NCBI RefSeq assembly: GCF_011300685.1
Contig: NZ_CP049864.1
Location: forward strand, 1,728,885 to 1,792,884
Origin: Lysobacter sp. HDW10
Lineage (GTDB): Bacteria > Pseudomonadota > Gammaproteobacteria > Xanthomonadales > Xanthomonadaceae
Reading direction: 5' to 3'
Length of the DNA stretch: 64,000 nucleotides
Position numbers and translations under genes: made by a program. The notes under the pieces are model-generated. The model had not been told where the DNA came from. It searched no databases and worked only from the letters and a program-made list of their open reading frames with translations. Positions 10,972 through 19,906 of the stretch are shown here, one piece after another (the first letter of the stretch is position 1; every line of letters starts with the position of its first letter).

Positions 10972-11460
10972 ATGAACCGAATCATTTTCACGCTGAAAAG
11001 TCTATTTCTCATCGAGCTCTTCAAGGGCTTGTGGCTGACGCTTAAGTATCTGTTCCGTCCGAAGTACACGGTGATGTACCCGATGGAAAAGACGCCGCAG
11101 TCACCGCGTTTCCGTGGCATCCATGCTTTGCGCCGTTACCCCAATGGCGAAGAGCGCTGCATTGCCTGCAAATTGTGTGAAGCGGTATGCCCCGCACTTG
11201 CAATCACGATTGACTCTGCGCCGCGCGAAGACGGCACACGTCGCACCACGCGATATGACATCGATTTGTTCAAGTGCATCTTCTGCGGATTCTGCGAAGA
11301 AAGCTGCCCGGTGGATTCGATCGTCGAAACACACGTGTTCGAGTATCACTTCGACAAACGCGGTCAAAACATCTTGACCAAACCGACATTGCTCGCCATC
11401 GGTGACCGCCTCGAAGCGGAAATCGCAGAACGTCGCGCCATTGACGCGCCTTATCGCTGA
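10972..11460 (+). CDS. nuoI: NADH-quinone oxidoreductase subunit I
   Basis: A 162-residue ferredoxin-like subunit with two 4Fe-4S motifs, [12 protein letters not shown] (about residues 60-75) and [12 protein letters not shown] (about residues 100-115), which hold clusters N6a and N6b and pass electrons to N2 in NuoB. The amphipathic N-terminal helix (about residues 8-25) lies on the membrane. The start at 10972 is taken because [13 protein letters not shown] matches the family; an in-frame GTG upstream would overlap nuoH. Confidence 0.97.
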   Translation: MNRIIFTLKSLFLIELFKGLWLTLKYLFRPKYTVMYPMEKTPQSPRFRGIHALRRYPNGEERCIACKLCEAVCPALAITIDSAPREDGTRRTTRYDIDLFKCIFCGFCEESCPVDSIVETHVFEYHFDKRGQNILTKPTLLAIGDRLEAEIAERRAIDAPYR

Positions 11461-11467
11461 GGAACGC

Positions 11468-12100
11468 ATGGACTTTACGCTCATCGCTTTTTATGCATTT
11501 GCAGTGTTAGCTGCAGCCGCCGCGCTCGGCGTTATTTCGGTGCGCAATCCGGTTGTAGCTGCCTTGCTGCTCGTCTTGACGTTCTTCTCGGTCGCTTGCA
11601 CCTGGATCATTGCGGGGGCCGAATTCCTCGGTGTTGCGCTGATCGTTGTCTACGTCGGTGCCGTGATGGTGTTGTTCTTGTTCGTGGTCATGATGTTGGA
11701 TTTGAATGTCGCGCCCTTGCGCGAGGGATTCGTCAAGTTCTTGCCTGTCGGATTGGCCGTGGCTTTGATCATGCTCGCCGAAATGCTGACCTTGATTGGC
11801 GTGCGTTCAAACCTGGTGCCGTTCAAAGAAGTCGCAACAGACATGCCGAACGCAGTTTGGCTTGCCCGCACGCTGTTCACTGATTTCCTGCTGCCGTTCG
11901 AAGTAGCGGCGGTTATTTTGACGATGGCGGTCGTCGCTGCCGTGATGTTGACGCTGCGTCGTCGTCCGGGCATCAAGCACCAAGTGCCGTCTGATCAAGT
12001 GCGCGTGAAAGCAGAAGACCGCGTTCGCATGATCAAGATGCAGGCCAGCGAGAAGCGTGTGATTTCAGAAGATGCATCGACAGAGGAGGGTGCGCCATGA
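11468..12100 (+). CDS. nuoJ: NADH-quinone oxidoreductase subunit J
   Basis: A 210-residue membrane subunit with five predicted helices in the first 165 residues. The conserved helix 3 segment [21 protein letters not shown], with the pi-bulge region important for coupling, is present. The C-terminal 40 residues are charged and hydrophilic. The ATG at 11468 has GAGGA overlapping the nuoI stop. It ends in a four-base overlap with nuoK. Confidence 0.95.
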   Translation: MDFTLIAFYAFAVLAAAAALGVISVRNPVVAALLLVLTFFSVACTWIIAGAEFLGVALIVVYVGAVMVLFLFVVMMLDLNVAPLREGFVKFLPVGLAVALIMLAEMLTLIGVRSNLVPFKEVATDMPNAVWLARTLFTDFLLPFEVAAVILTMAVVAAVMLTLRRRPGIKHQVPSDQVRVKAEDRVRMIKMQASEKRVISEDASTEEGAP

Positions 12101-12408
12101 CCGCACTAGGCTTGGGCCATTATCTGACATTGGCCGCCGTGCTGTTTTGCATCAGCGTGGGTGGCATCATCCTCAACCGTAAAAACGTCATCATTTTGCT
12201 GATGTCGATCGAGTTGATGCTGCTGTCGGTCAACATCAATTTCGTCGCATTTTCGCGTTATATGAACGATGCCGCAGGGCAAGGGTTCGTGTTTTTCATT
12301 TTGACGGTTGCAGCGGCGGAAACGGCTATCGGCCTCGCCATCCTTGTGACCTTGTTCCGTAATCGCCGCACGATCAACGTGGCTGAACTCGATACCTTGA
12401 AGGGCTGA
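12097..12408 (+). CDS. nuoK: NADH-quinone oxidoreductase subunit K
   Basis: A 103-residue subunit with three transmembrane helices, homologous to the MrpC antiporter subunit. The two conserved membrane glutamates for proton transfer lie in [13 protein letters not shown] and in the third helix [17 protein letters not shown]. The length is the usual one. It overlaps nuoJ by four bases and is two bases from nuoL. Confidence 0.97.
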   Translation: MTALGLGHYLTLAAVLFCISVGGIILNRKNVIILLMSIELMLLSVNINFVAFSRYMNDAAGQGFVFFILTVAAAETAIGLAILVTLFRNRRTINVAELDTLKG

Positions 12409-12410
12409 AC

Positions 12411-14474
12411 ATGACGGGTACTGAAATCACGTTGTCGCAACCGGTTCTGGTCGCCATTGTTCTGGCGCCATTGTTGGGTTCGATCATCGCCGGCCTTTTC
12501 GGAAAGTTCGTCGGACGCACAGGCGCGCATGTGGCGACCATTGCGGGCGTTGCACTGAGCTGTGCCTTGTCTATTTCTGTCTTGTGGCAGTTGCAGCACG
12601 GCGCCGCAGTGTTCAACCAGAACCTCTACACCTGGTTCGACATTGGTGGCATTAGCGCACACGTCGGCTTCTTGGTCGACAACCTGACGGCGATGATGAT
12701 GGTCGTCGTCACCTTTGTGTCGCTGTTGGTCCACATCTACACGATCGGTTACATGCACGAAGACGCGGGCTATCAACGCTTCTTCAGCTATATCTCGCTG
12801 TTTACGTTCTCGATGTTGATGCTCGTGATGAGCAACAACTTCCTGCAGCTCTTCTTCGGCTGGGAAGCCGTGGGCTTGGTGTCTTACTTGCTGATCGGTT
12901 TCTGGTTCAAGAAGCCGACCGCTGTGTTCGCCAACCTCAAGGCCTTCTTGGTCAACCGTGTGGGTGACTTCGGGTTCTTGCTGGGTATCGCGGGTGTCCT
13001 GTATTGGTTGGGCACGCTCGATTACGCACAGGCCTTTGCGAAGTCCGGGATGCTGACGAGCCAGGTGGAGATTTTTGCCGGTCACCCATGGTCGATGGCC
13101 ACCGTGGTCTGTATTTGTCTCTTCATCGGTGCAATGGGTAAATCGGCACAAGTGCCCTTGCACGTGTGGTTGCCGGACTCGATGGAAGGTCCGACTCCGA
13201 TCTCTGCATTGATCCACGCCGCGACGATGGTCACGGCAGGCATCTTCATGGTGGCGCGCATGTCGCCGCTGTTCGAGTTGTCGCAGACAGCACTGAACTT
13301 TGTACTCTTCATCGGCGCGACCACTGCGTTCTGGACGGGTTTGATCGGTATCGTTCAAAACGACATCAAGCGCGTCGTCGCTTATTCGACCTTGTCGCAG
13401 TTGGGTTACATGACGGTGGCCTTGGGTGTCAGCGCCTATTCGGCAGCTGTGTTCCATTTGATGACCCACGCCTTCTTCAAGGCGCTGTTGTTCTTGGCGG
13501 CAGGTAGCGTGATCATCGGCATGCACCACGAACAAGACATGCGCAAGATGGGCGGTCTCCGTAAGTACATGCCCATCACGTACTGGACCTCTTTGATCGG
13601 CACGCTGGCACTGGTCGGTACGCCGTTCTTCAGCGGTTTCTATTCGAAAGACACGATCATTGAAGCCGCCGCGGAGCATGCACACGTCAATGGCGGTGGC
13701 ATTGCGCTCTACGGTTATTGGGCGGTTTTGCTTGGCGCATTCGTCACGTCGTTCTACAGCTTCCGTTTGCTCTACATGACCTTCTTCGGCAAGGAGCGCT
13801 TCCGCGATTCGCATGACGACCATCACGCGCATTCGGATGCTGCGCATCATGATGACCATCACGGCGCGCACGAACCGCACGAATCACCTTGGGTCGTCAC
13901 GTTGCCGCTCATTTTGTTGGCCATTCCTTCGATCATCGTCGGTTTCTTCACGGTTGGCCCGATGTTGTATGGCACGGGTTTGAGTGGTCAGCACACTGGT
14001 CCGTCCTTCTTTGAAGGCATCATTCGTATGCCGGCCGAGGGCGCGATGGCGAAGTTGGGCGAAGAGTTTCACGGTGCTGTTGCGATGGCTCTGCATGGAT
14101 TTACCGCAATGCCGTTCTTCTTGGCGCTAGGCGGTTTCCTGCTCGCCACGTTGATGTATGTGTGGAAGCCGGAACTGCCTGCGAAGGCTGCCAAGGTGTT
14201 CGCACTTCCGATTCGAATCCTCGAAGAGAAATACGGCTTCGACAAACTATGGATCAATGGTTTTGCTGGCGGCAGTGTCTGGCTCGGCAGAGTCTCGCGT
14301 TGGTTCGACAGTCAAGTCATCGACGAGCACGGCGTGAATGGTGCTGCGCGTGATGTCAAAGACTTGGCCACCCTTATCCGTCGCGGATCAACCGGTTATC
14401 TCTATCAATATGCGTTTGCCATGATTGTGGGCCTCATTCTCCTGTTTGCTTGGTTGATCAAGGAGGCCGCATGA
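12411..14474 (+). CDS. nuoL: NADH-quinone oxidoreductase subunit L
   Basis: The 687-residue distal antiporter-like proton pump with about 14 core helices and a long lateral C-terminal helix. The core motif VGLVSYLLIGFWFKKP includes the key glutamate region, and KSAQVPLHVWLPDSMEGPTPISALIHAATMV carries the conserved lysine and histidines of the proton channel. A histidine-rich cytoplasmic or periplasmic loop (about residues 467-493, with 11 His) separates helices 12 and 13. The gene ends by overlapping nuoM. Confidence 0.98.
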   Translation: MTGTEITLSQPVLVAIVLAPLLGSIIAGLFGKFVGRTGAHVATIAGVALSCALSISVLWQLQHGAAVFNQNLYTWFDIGGISAHVGFLVDNLTAMMMVVVTFVSLLVHIYTIGYMHEDAGYQRFFSYISLFTFSMLMLVMSNNFLQLFFGWEAVGLVSYLLIGFWFKKPTAVFANLKAFLVNRVGDFGFLLGIAGVLYWLGTLDYAQAFAKSGMLTSQVEIFAGHPWSMATVVCICLFIGAMGKSAQVPLHVWLPDSMEGPTPISALIHAATMVTAGIFMVARMSPLFELSQTALNFVLFIGATTAFWTGLIGIVQNDIKRVVAYSTLSQLGYMTVALGVSAYSAAVFHLMTHAFFKALLFLAAGSVIIGMHHEQDMRKMGGLRKYMPITYWTSLIGTLALVGTPFFSGFYSKDTIIEAAAEHAHVNGGGIALYGYWAVLLGAFVTSFYSFRLLYMTFFGKERFRDSHDDHHAHSDAAHHDDHHGAHEPHESPWVVTLPLILLAIPSIIVGFFTVGPMLYGTGLSGQHTGPSFFEGIIRMPAEGAMAKLGEEFHGAVAMALHGFTAMPFFLALGGFLLATLMYVWKPELPAKAAKVFALPIRILEEKYGFDKLWINGFAGGSVWLGRVSRWFDSQVIDEHGVNGAARDVKDLATLIRRGSTGYLYQYAFAMIVGLILLFAWLIKEAA

Positions 14475-15988
14475 TGAATATGCCGCTTCTTAGTTTGCTT
14501 ATTTGGTTGCCGATTCTCGGTGGCTTCGCAGTGTTTGCCTTTGGCGCGCGCGCGAACGCTGCGCGTTGGTGCGCGATCTTGGTGGCAGCTACGACGCTTG
14601 CGCTCAGCTTGCCGCTCTATGTCGGTTATGCGCAGGGCCTTGGCGGCATGCAGTTCATCGAGCAGCGTGCCTGGATTGATGCCTGGAACATTCAATACCA
14701 CTTAGGTGTCGATGGCATTTCAATTGCCCTGATCATTCTGACCACGATCACGTCGTTGCTGGTGTTGATCGGTGCGTGGGGTTCGGTCGACAAGAAGGTC
14801 AATCAGTACTACGGACTGTTCTTGATTCTTGAAGGCCTCATGATCGGCGTATTCAGTGCGCTCGATGCCATCTTGTTCTACGTCTTCTTCGAAGGCATGT
14901 TGATCCCGATGTTCATCATCATCGGTATCTGGGGTGGACCGCGTCGCGTGTATGCGTCGATCAAGTTCTTCCTGTACACCTTCCTTGGCTCATTGTTCAT
15001 GCTGTTGGCCTTGATCTACCTCTACATCAAGGGCGGTAGCTGGCAGTTGCAAGACATGTACGCATTGCCGCTGACGGCGACGGAACAAACGTGGTTGTTC
15101 TTTGGCTTCTTGGCAGCCTTCGCCGTCAAAGTGCCGATGTTCCCAGTGCACACATGGCTTCCGGACGCGCACGTTGAAGCGCCGACCGGTGGTTCCGTGG
15201 TGCTTGCGGCCATCATGCTGAAGATCGGCGGCTACGGCTTCCTACGTTTCAGTCTGCCGATTACGCCGGATGCGAGCCATGAGTGGGCTTGGTTGGTCAT
15301 TGCGTTGTCCTTGATCGCAGTCATCTACGTCGGCTTGGTGGCATTGGTGCAAGACGATATGAAGAAGCTCATTGCTTATTCGTCGATCTCCCACATGGGT
15401 TTCGTGACGCTCGGTACCTTCATTGCGCTCAGCATGATTCGCGATCAATCCAATGTCGCGGGTGCACAACTTGCCGTGCAAGGCGCCATGGTTCAAATGA
15501 TTTCCCACGGCTTCGTGTCAGGCGCGATGTTCTCGTGTGTCGGCGTCCTGTATGACCGTGTGCACAGTCGAATGATTCGCGACTACGGTGGGGTGGCTAA
15601 CACCATGCCGTGGTTTGCGGGCCTTGTTGTGCTGTTCGCGATGGCGAACTCCGGCTTGCCGGGCACGAGTGGTTTCGTTGGCGAGTTCATGGTCATTCTG
15701 GCCAGCTTCCAACACAACCCGCTGATCGGCTTGGGTGCGGCGCTGACCTTGATCATCGGTGCGGGTTACACGCTGTGGCTCGTGAAACGCGTGATCTGGG
15801 GTGAAATCGGTAACGCCAACGTCGCTGCACTGAAAGACATCAACGCACGCGAAGTCACGGTGCTGGTCGCATTTGCGGCGGGTGTGCTGATTTTGGGCAT
15901 CTGGCCAAAGCCGCTGACCGACCTGATGCAGCCCGCCATTGAACATCTCGTGACGCTGATCTCGAGCAGCAAGATTCCCGGACCGTAA
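14471..15988 (+). CDS. nuoM: NADH-quinone oxidoreductase subunit M
   Basis: A 505-residue antiporter-like proton pump with about 14 transmembrane helices. The family motifs FYVFFEGMLIPMF (the essential membrane glutamate) and AVKVPMFPVHTWLPDAHVEAPTGGSVVLA are intact, as is SSISHMGFVTLG. Two adjacent start codons (14471, 14474) are possible; AGGAGG at 14461-14466 is spaced better for the second. It ends at the start of nuoN (TAATG). Confidence 0.97.
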   Translation: MMNMPLLSLLIWLPILGGFAVFAFGARANAARWCAILVAATTLALSLPLYVGYAQGLGGMQFIEQRAWIDAWNIQYHLGVDGISIALIILTTITSLLVLIGAWGSVDKKVNQYYGLFLILEGLMIGVFSALDAILFYVFFEGMLIPMFIIIGIWGGPRRVYASIKFFLYTFLGSLFMLLALIYLYIKGGSWQLQDMYALPLTATEQTWLFFGFLAAFAVKVPMFPVHTWLPDAHVEAPTGGSVVLAAIMLKIGGYGFLRFSLPITPDASHEWAWLVIALSLIAVIYVGLVALVQDDMKKLIAYSSISHMGFVTLGTFIALSMIRDQSNVAGAQLAVQGAMVQMISHGFVSGAMFSCVGVLYDRVHSRMIRDYGGVANTMPWFAGLVVLFAMANSGLPGTSGFVGEFMVILASFQHNPLIGLGAALTLIIGAGYTLWLVKRVIWGEIGNANVAALKDINAREVTVLVAFAAGVLILGIWPKPLTDLMQPAIEHLVTLISSSKIPGP

Positions 15989-17442
15989 TGATGCAAACAA
16001 ACCTTACAACCTTGAATCCCGCTGAACTGATGCCGCTGTTGCCAGAATTGGTTTTGGCAGGCGCTGCATTCGTCTTACTGATGCTGGACGTCTTCCTTGG
16101 ACCCAAGCGTCAAGGGCTCGCGCACTGGCTGGGATTGATCGTCCTCTTGGTCGTCGCCGGTCTGGTTTTGTGTGGCGTCGGCGGGCAGGGCATCGTGTTG
16201 AACGATATGTTCATTCGCGACAACGCAGCGGATGTCATGAAAACCGTGATCTGCTGCGTGAGCGCACTGGCATTTGTTTACGCGTGGCCTTACCTCAAAG
16301 CGCGTGGTCTGTATCAGGGTGAAATTTCAATCCTGATGTTGCTTGCGACACTCGGCATGATGCTGATGGTGTCGGCCGGTAGCTTGGTGATGATCTACCT
16401 TGGCTTGGAAATGCTCGCGCTGAGTTCCTATGCATTGGTTGCATCGGACCGTGACAATGCCGTGGCCGCGGAAGGCGCGATGAAGTACTTCGTGCTGGGT
16501 GCGCTGGCGTCGGGTATGTTGTTGTTCGGTATGTCGCTCATCTATGGTGCTGCGCATTCGCTCAACTTGGCGGAGATTTACGCCGTCGCTGGTAGCAACA
16601 GCCAGCCGGGCCTGCTTTTGGCCGGCGCTGCATTGTCGATTGCGGGTATTGCCTTTAAGTTCGGTGCCGCACCGTTCCATATGTGGTTGCCGGACGTCTA
16701 CGAATCCGCACCGACGCCGATCACTTTGTTCATCGGTTCCGCGCCGAAGATTGCGGCATTGGCGATGCTATGGCGCTTGCTCGAAACGGGTCTCGGCTCG
16801 ATGGGCAACCAATGGCATGTGATGGTCGCGGGCCTGGCGGCATTGTCACTGATTGTCGGTAACTTGTTCGCCATCATGCAGACGAACTTGCGTCGTATGT
16901 TGGCCTACTCGACGATCTCGCATATGGGTTATGTCCTCACTGCGGTCGCGGGTGGCGGTTCGGAAGGGTACAGCTCAGCGCTGATTTACACGGTGTTCTA
17001 TGCACTGATGACGACCGCGTCTTTCGGCTTGATCGCCTTGCTTGCACGTGATGGCTTCGAAGCGGACAAGATCGACGACTACCGTGGCTTGCTGCATCGT
17101 TCGCCGTTTACTGCCTTCATGATGCTGTGCGTGATGGCCTCCTTGGCAGGCATCCCGCCGTTCGTTGGCTTCTTCATCAAGTTGTCCGTGCTTCAAGCGG
17201 CCATCAATGGTGGATTCATGTGGCTGGCTCTGGTCGGTGTCGTGATGGCGGTTGTCGGTGCGTTCTATTACTTGCGCGTCATCAAAGTCATGATGTTTGA
17301 CAGTGCAGAAGGCGCGCCTGAAATGAAGATCACACCTTCGCCCGCTTATGGCGTGATCATTGCGATCAATTGCGTTGGTCTGTTGGTAGCGAGCGTTTTC
17401 TACCAGCCGATCATGGCGTGGTGTGTAGGTGCCTTTGCATAA
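15988..17442 (+). CDS. nuoN: NADH-quinone oxidoreductase subunit N
   Basis: A 484-residue antiporter-like subunit with about 14 helices and the last gene of the nuo operon. It shows SLVMIYLGLEMLALSSYALVA, with the conserved glutamate, and KFGAAPFHMWLPDVYESAPTP, the usual proton-channel segment. Adjacent ATG codons at 15988 and 15991 are both possible. No clear intrinsic terminator follows; the next element is the tRNA-fMet promoter region about 20 bases downstream. Confidence 0.97.
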   Translation: MMQTNLTTLNPAELMPLLPELVLAGAAFVLLMLDVFLGPKRQGLAHWLGLIVLLVVAGLVLCGVGGQGIVLNDMFIRDNAADVMKTVICCVSALAFVYAWPYLKARGLYQGEISILMLLATLGMMLMVSAGSLVMIYLGLEMLALSSYALVASDRDNAVAAEGAMKYFVLGALASGMLLFGMSLIYGAAHSLNLAEIYAVAGSNSQPGLLLAGAALSIAGIAFKFGAAPFHMWLPDVYESAPTPITLFIGSAPKIAALAMLWRLLETGLGSMGNQWHVMVAGLAALSLIVGNLFAIMQTNLRRMLAYSTISHMGYVLTAVAGGGSEGYSSALIYTVFYALMTTASFGLIALLARDGFEADKIDDYRGLLHRSPFTAFMMLCVMASLAGIPPFVGFFIKLSVLQAAINGGFMWLALVGVVMAVVGAFYYLRVIKVMMFDSAEGAPEMKITPSPAYGVIIAINCVGLLVASVFYQPIMAWCVGAFA

Positions 17443-17463
17443 TCGTTGCGCGCATTCATACGC

Positions 17464-17492
17464 TTGCGCGATTTTGGATTGGATGTTAAAGT
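17464..17492 (+). promoter_or_regulatory. Probable promoter of tRNA-fMet
   Basis: TTGCGC (17464-17469), a 17-base spacer and TAAAGT (17487-17492) lie just before the tRNA, so transcription would start about five bases upstream of its mature 5' end. Read-through from nuoN is also possible. Confidence 0.45.
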
Positions 17493-17503
17493 CTCCAACT
17501 TGC

Positions 17504-17580
<77 letters not shown>

Positions 17581-17598
17581 AACATGCAGCATTTGGCA

Positions 17599-17624
17599 CG
17601 GCAACCTCAGGGTTGCCGTTGCTT
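17599..17624 (+). terminator. Hairpin after tRNA-fMet, possible terminator
   Basis: CGGCAACC (17599-17606) pairs perfectly with GGTTGCCG (17611-17618) around loop TCAG, followed by a weak T-rich stretch TTGCTTT. It lies 18 bases after the CCA end of the tRNA. It may terminate the tRNA transcript or act as a 3' processing signal; the T tract is short, so some read-through into rimP is likely. Confidence 0.5.
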
Positions 17625-17647
17625 TATCAGCGACGCGTTGGGCGCGC

Positions 17648-17676
17648 TTGCCCGGGATTTTGGCGTTTGTTACAAT
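17648..17676 (+). promoter_or_regulatory. Probable sigma-70 promoter of the rimP-nusA-infB operon
   Basis: TTGCCC (17648-17653), a 17-base spacer and TACAAT (17671-17676, five of six consensus bases) form the best promoter in the 198 bases between the tRNA and rimP. Transcription would start near 17683, leaving a leader of about 95 bases that contains a hairpin and a terminator-like element before rimP. Confidence 0.6.
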
Positions 17677-17690
17677 CCTCGGGTGAATCC

Positions 17691-17713
17691 GGTATGCCTG
17701 TGCTAGGCATACC
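17691..17713 (+). promoter_or_regulatory. Perfect hairpin in the rimP leader
   Basis: GGTATGCC (17691-17698) and GGCATACC (17706-17713) form an 8-bp stem with a 7-base loop TGTGCTA. It begins about eight bases after the predicted transcription start and precedes a terminator-like hairpin by 23 bases. It has no T tract of its own. It may be a structural part of an attenuator or an RNA-binding site. Confidence 0.5.
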
Positions 17714-17736
17714 ACCGAAATCCAGTTTCTTGGAGC

Positions 17737-17760
17737 GGGCCCATCGGGGCCTTTTTTGTT
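17737..17760 (+). terminator. Intrinsic terminator or attenuator ahead of rimP
   Basis: GGCCC (17738-17742) pairs with GGGCC (17747-17751) around ATCG and is followed directly by TTTTTTGTTTTTT. It ends 18 bases before the rimP start, inside the leader predicted from the 17648-17676 promoter, so it should stop a fraction of transcripts unless antitermination occurs. In E. coli the equivalent operon is under NusA feedback control; whether that applies here is inference. Confidence 0.6.
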
Positions 17761-17778
17761 TTTTGAGGATTCGAAACC

Positions 17779-18348
17779 ATGACACGATCGGATCAGTTGC
17801 AGACATTGCTCGCACCCACGGTGGAAGCATTGGGTCTGGAACTGTTGGGCATCGAGTACCTGCCGCAGCCCGGCGGGTCGCTGGTGCGCCTCTATATCGA
17901 TGCCGATGCGAAAGGCGTTGCTGAAGGCAAGGGCGTCGGCATTGAAGAATGTGAAGCCGTCAGCCGCGAGGTTTCGGCACAATTGGACGTCGAAGACCCG
18001 ATTACCGGGAACTACACCCTTGAAGTGTCGTCCCCAGGCCTTGAACGCCCCCTGTTCACGCCGGCGCATTTTGCGCGCTTCGTGGGCGAGAGTGCGAAGG
18101 TCGGGTTAAAGCTTCCGCAAGACGGTCGCCGTCGCTTTACCGGCCGAATTATTTCCGTCACCGGCGAAACCCTTCTGTTCGAAGTGGAAGGCGCGGGTGA
18201 TTTTGAAGTGCAGCACGACAACATTGATAAAGCCAAACTTGCGCCCAATTGGGCAGCGCTGGGGTATGCACCCCAAGCGCCCAAAGGCGCAGCTAAACCC
18301 AAACAACCCAAACACAACGTCGGCAAGAAGCCGTCCAAGTCGGAGTAA
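17779..18348 (+). CDS. rimP: Ribosome maturation factor RimP
   Basis: A 189-residue protein needed for 30S subunit maturation. The N-terminal alpha/beta domain (VEALGLELLGIEYLPQPGGSLVRLYID) is followed by the family signature LDVEDPITGNYTLEVSSPGLERPL around residues 70-95 and an SH3-like C-terminal domain. A basic, proline- and lysine-rich tail of about 25 residues ends the protein. GAGGA at 17765-17769 is a good ribosome binding site for the ATG. It heads the rimP-nusA-infB cluster and ends three bases before nusA. Confidence 0.96.
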   Translation: MTRSDQLQTLLAPTVEALGLELLGIEYLPQPGGSLVRLYIDADAKGVAEGKGVGIEECEAVSREVSAQLDVEDPITGNYTLEVSSPGLERPLFTPAHFARFVGESAKVGLKLPQDGRRRFTGRIISVTGETLLFEVEGAGDFEVQHDNIDKAKLAPNWAALGYAPQAPKGAAKPKQPKHNVGKKPSKSE

Positions 18349-18351
18349 TAG

Positions 18352-19839
18352 ATGAGCAAGGAACTTTTGCTGGTCGTCGAAGCAGTCGCAAACGAAAAAG
18401 GTGTGCCCGAGCGCGTGATTCTCGAAGCCATCGAGGCGGCACTCGCATCGGCCGCCAAGAAGCGCTACGTAGATCAAGACGTTTCCGTGCGCGTTGCCGT
18501 CAATCCGAAGGATGGCAGCTACGAAACCTTCCGTCGTTGGGAAGTCGTTGCCGATGACGTGGTCATGGAATCACCCGATCGCCAACTGCGCTTGATGGAT
18601 GCCATCGACGAAAGCGAAGGCGCCGAAGTGGGTGATTACATTGAAGAGCCGATCGATAACGCAGAATTCGGCCGTATTGCTGCACAAGCCGCCAAGCAAG
18701 TGATTGTTCAACGCGTGCGCGAAGCTGAGCGCATGCAAGTCGTTGATGCCTGGAAAGACCGCGTCGGTGAATTGGTGACCGGTACCGTGAAGCGCGTCGA
18801 GCGCGGCAATATCTATGTGGATCTCGGCGGTAACGCTGAAGGCTTCATTGCCAAAGACAAAGGCATTCCGCGTGATGCCTTGCGTACCGGTGATCGCGTG
18901 CGCGGTTACTTGTACGACGTCCGTAGCGAACCGCGTGGTCCGCAGTTGTTTGTTAGCCGTGCCGCACCTGAATTCATGATGGAGCTTTTCCGCTTGGAAG
19001 TGCCGGAAGTCGGTCAGGGCTTGGTTGAAATCAAGGCGTGTGCACGTGATCCCGGCGATCGCGCCAAGATCGCTGTGCTTGCGCACGACACCCGCACCGA
19101 CCCGATCGGCGCCTGTATCGGTATGCGCGGCTCGCGCGTACAAGCGGTCACCAACGAACTCAATGGTGAGCGCGTTGATATCGTCCTTTGGAGCGACAAC
19201 GTCGCCCAGTTCGTCATCAATGCGATGGCCCCAGCTGAAGTGCAGTCGATCATCGTTGACGAAGACAAGCATTCAATGGATTTGGCAGTCACCGAAGAAA
19301 AGCTTGCGCAGGCCATTGGTCGTGGCGGTCAGAACGTCCGTTTGGCAAGCCGCTTGACCGGCTGGCAATTGAACGTGATGACGGCTGATCAAGTGCAAGC
19401 CAAGTCCGAAGCTGAACAAGCAACGGCACGTCAGTTGTTCATGGAAAAGCTCGAAGTTGACGAAGAAATCGCAGGCATCTTGGTCACCGAAGGCTTCAGC
19501 ACAGTGGAAGAAATTGCCTATGTGCCGGTTGGCGAATTGTTGGCGATTGAAGGCTTCGACGAAGACATCGTGGAAGAATTGCGTGCCCGCGCACGTGATG
19601 CCTTGTTGAACGAAGCGCTTGCGGCCGAGGAAGGCTTGGAAGATGGTAGTCCGGCTGAAGATTTGTTGTCTTTGGAAGGCATGGACGAAGCCACCGCTTA
19701 CGTGCTCGCATCACGCGGTGTACGCACACGCGACGACTTGGCCGAGCTTGCTGTGGACGAAATTACAGATATCGAGGACATGGATGAGACGCGCGCTGCT
19801 GCGCTGATCATGGAAGCCCGCAAACATTGGTTCGAATGA
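18352..19839 (+). CDS. nusA: Transcription termination/antitermination factor NusA
   Basis: A 495-residue RNA-polymerase-associated factor acting in pausing, termination and antitermination. Domains in order are the RNAP-binding N-terminal domain (about 1-125), S1 (about 135-200), two KH domains (about 230-345, with the KH2 loop [11 protein letters not shown] near residue 323) and two acidic helix-hairpin-helix repeats (about 365-495). Repeats of the last type are characteristic of gammaproteobacterial NusA. It may regulate its own operon through the leader upstream of rimP. Confidence 0.98.
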   Translation: MSKELLLVVEAVANEKGVPERVILEAIEAALASAAKKRYVDQDVSVRVAVNPKDGSYETFRRWEVVADDVVMESPDRQLRLMDAIDESEGAEVGDYIEEPIDNAEFGRIAAQAAKQVIVQRVREAERMQVVDAWKDRVGELVTGTVKRVERGNIYVDLGGNAEGFIAKDKGIPRDALRTGDRVRGYLYDVRSEPRGPQLFVSRAAPEFMMELFRLEVPEVGQGLVEIKACARDPGDRAKIAVLAHDTRTDPIGACIGMRGSRVQAVTNELNGERVDIVLWSDNVAQFVINAMAPAEVQSIIVDEDKHSMDLAVTEEKLAQAIGRGGQNVRLASRLTGWQLNVMTADQVQAKSEAEQATARQLFMEKLEVDEEIAGILVTEGFSTVEEIAYVPVGELLAIEGFDEDIVEELRARARDALLNEALAAEEGLEDGSPAEDLLSLEGMDEATAYVLASRGVRTRDDLAELAVDEITDIEDMDETRAAALIMEARKHWFE

Positions 19840-19906
19840 ACATGTTCATCATGTTCTGATTACTCAATTCCGGCTGCCGTCAGGCGCCAACTAAAACGGA
19901 AAACGC

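Noticed and set aside
12258-13880. A 540-codon open frame on the minus strand
   Set aside because: It lies wholly antisense to nuoL, and its product is a low-complexity His/Arg/Gln-rich sequence with no recognisable domain. It reflects codon bias of the real gene.
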